A stretch of DNA of 64,000 bases, from positions 41,517-105,516 of the forward strand of contig NZ_JARXWB010000029.1 of NCBI RefSeq assembly GCF_029892425.1, given 5' to 3'. Position 1 is the first letter of the stretch. Each line of letters opens with the position of its first letter. The translations under genes were made by a program, and so were the position numbers. The notes beneath the pieces are model-generated. The model made no database searches. It saw only the letters and a program-made list of their open reading frames with translations, and was not told the origin of the DNA. Below, one piece after another: positions 63,879-64,000 of the stretch. The stretch is from Bradyrhizobium sp. BR13661. Its GTDB lineage: Bacteria; Pseudomonadota; Alphaproteobacteria; Rhizobiales; Xanthobacteraceae.

Positions 63879-63910
63879 CAAGGCGTAGCTCATGCAAGGG
63901 GTAGCTCATG
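63879..63910 (+). repeat. Tandem duplication of the cheA ribosome site and start codon
   Basis: caaggcgtagctcATG (63879-63894) and caaggggtagctcATG (63895-63910) are 16-base copies with one difference. The second ATG is the cheA start with AAGGGG six bases upstream. The first ATG (63892) opens an out-of-frame seven-codon ORF whose TGA (63913-63915) overlaps the start of cheA. Confidence 0.8.
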
Positions 63911-64000
63911 GATGATCTGTTGCGGGAGTTTCTGACGGAGACCAGCGAGAGCCTGGACACCGTCGACAATCAGTTGGTGAAGTTCGAGCAGGAGCCGAAC
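63908..64000 (+). CDS. cheA: Chemotaxis histidine kinase CheA, N-terminal start (3' end outside window)
   Basis: The first 31 codons read MDDLLREFLTETSESLDTVD and continue to the window edge. The pattern matches helix A of the CheA P1 (Hpt) domain, which precedes the phosphorylated histidine not yet reached here. The identification relies on this short stretch and on the upstream CheY-like gene, so it is probable rather than certain. Confidence 0.75.
   Translation, partial: MDDLLREFLTETSESLDTVDNQLVKFEQEPN

Overview
The window reads as a chromosomal segment of a high-G+C alphaproteobacterium, most likely Bradyrhizobium or a close Nitrobacteraceae relative. Grounds: the mdh-sucCD-sucAB-lpdA order, an F1-only atpHAGDC operon, the rplU-rpmA...obgE...proBA-nadD-rsfS-rlmH-envC-ctpA-rppH block, and many long imperfect palindromes between genes. 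Genus assignment is inference from gene order and protein sequence; no search was possible.

Layout. 1-12.4 kb: end of thpR, zapE, then the TCA block mdh, sucC, a DUF1579 gene, sucD, sucA, sucB, an SDR gene, lpdA (malate to oxaloacetate, and the 2-oxoglutarate to succinate arm). 12.4-18 kb: a membrane protein, a DUF4337 protein, xerC divergent from priA, and rlpA. 18.5-23.8 kb: F1 ATP synthase atpHAGDC, with palindromic repeats inserted between atpA/atpG and atpD/atpC. 23.9-25.6 kb: a membrane-anchored class III nucleotide cyclase. 25.8-35.5 kb (minus strand): two tandem rppH-type Nudix genes, a divergent polysaccharide deacetylase, ctpA, an EnvC-like factor, rlmH, rsfS, nadD, proA, proB. 35.7-38.4 kb: a Bug-type solute-binding protein and a sulfatase-superfamily hydrolase lying between proB and obgE. 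38.7-43 kb: obgE, a MaoC-like dehydratase, a DMT exporter, a GNAT acetyltransferase, rpmA, rplU. 43.3-45.8 kb: a ROK-family protein that looks circularly permuted, and an alpha/beta hydrolase.

46-50.9 kb is the most accessory stretch. A tRNA-Ser(CGA) gene is followed by a decayed small ORF, a lower-G+C orphan GHKL (Hsp90/MutL/MORC-fold) ATPase of 595 residues, a SolA-like oxidase, a decayed PIN-domain toxin remnant and a glycine-repeat protein of unknown role. 51-56.8 kb: DUF2157 and GDYXXLXY membrane-associated genes in overlap, a MocR regulator divergent from a DMT exporter across phased direct repeats, and a degenerate receiver-EAL protein.

57-64 kb is rich in signalling genes: unknown proteins, a fusion of a histidine-less HisKA-like segment to a FixJ/LuxR helix-turn-helix, an Hpt protein, two tandem Crp/Fnr regulators, a single-domain response regulator and the first 31 codons of cheA, which begins a chemotaxis operon. 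The best candidates for undescribed biology are the orphan GHKL ATPase beside the tRNA, the permuted ROK protein, the DHp-LuxR fusion and the repeat families with compensatory stem changes. No CRISPR array, rRNA, intact transposase or phage module was seen.
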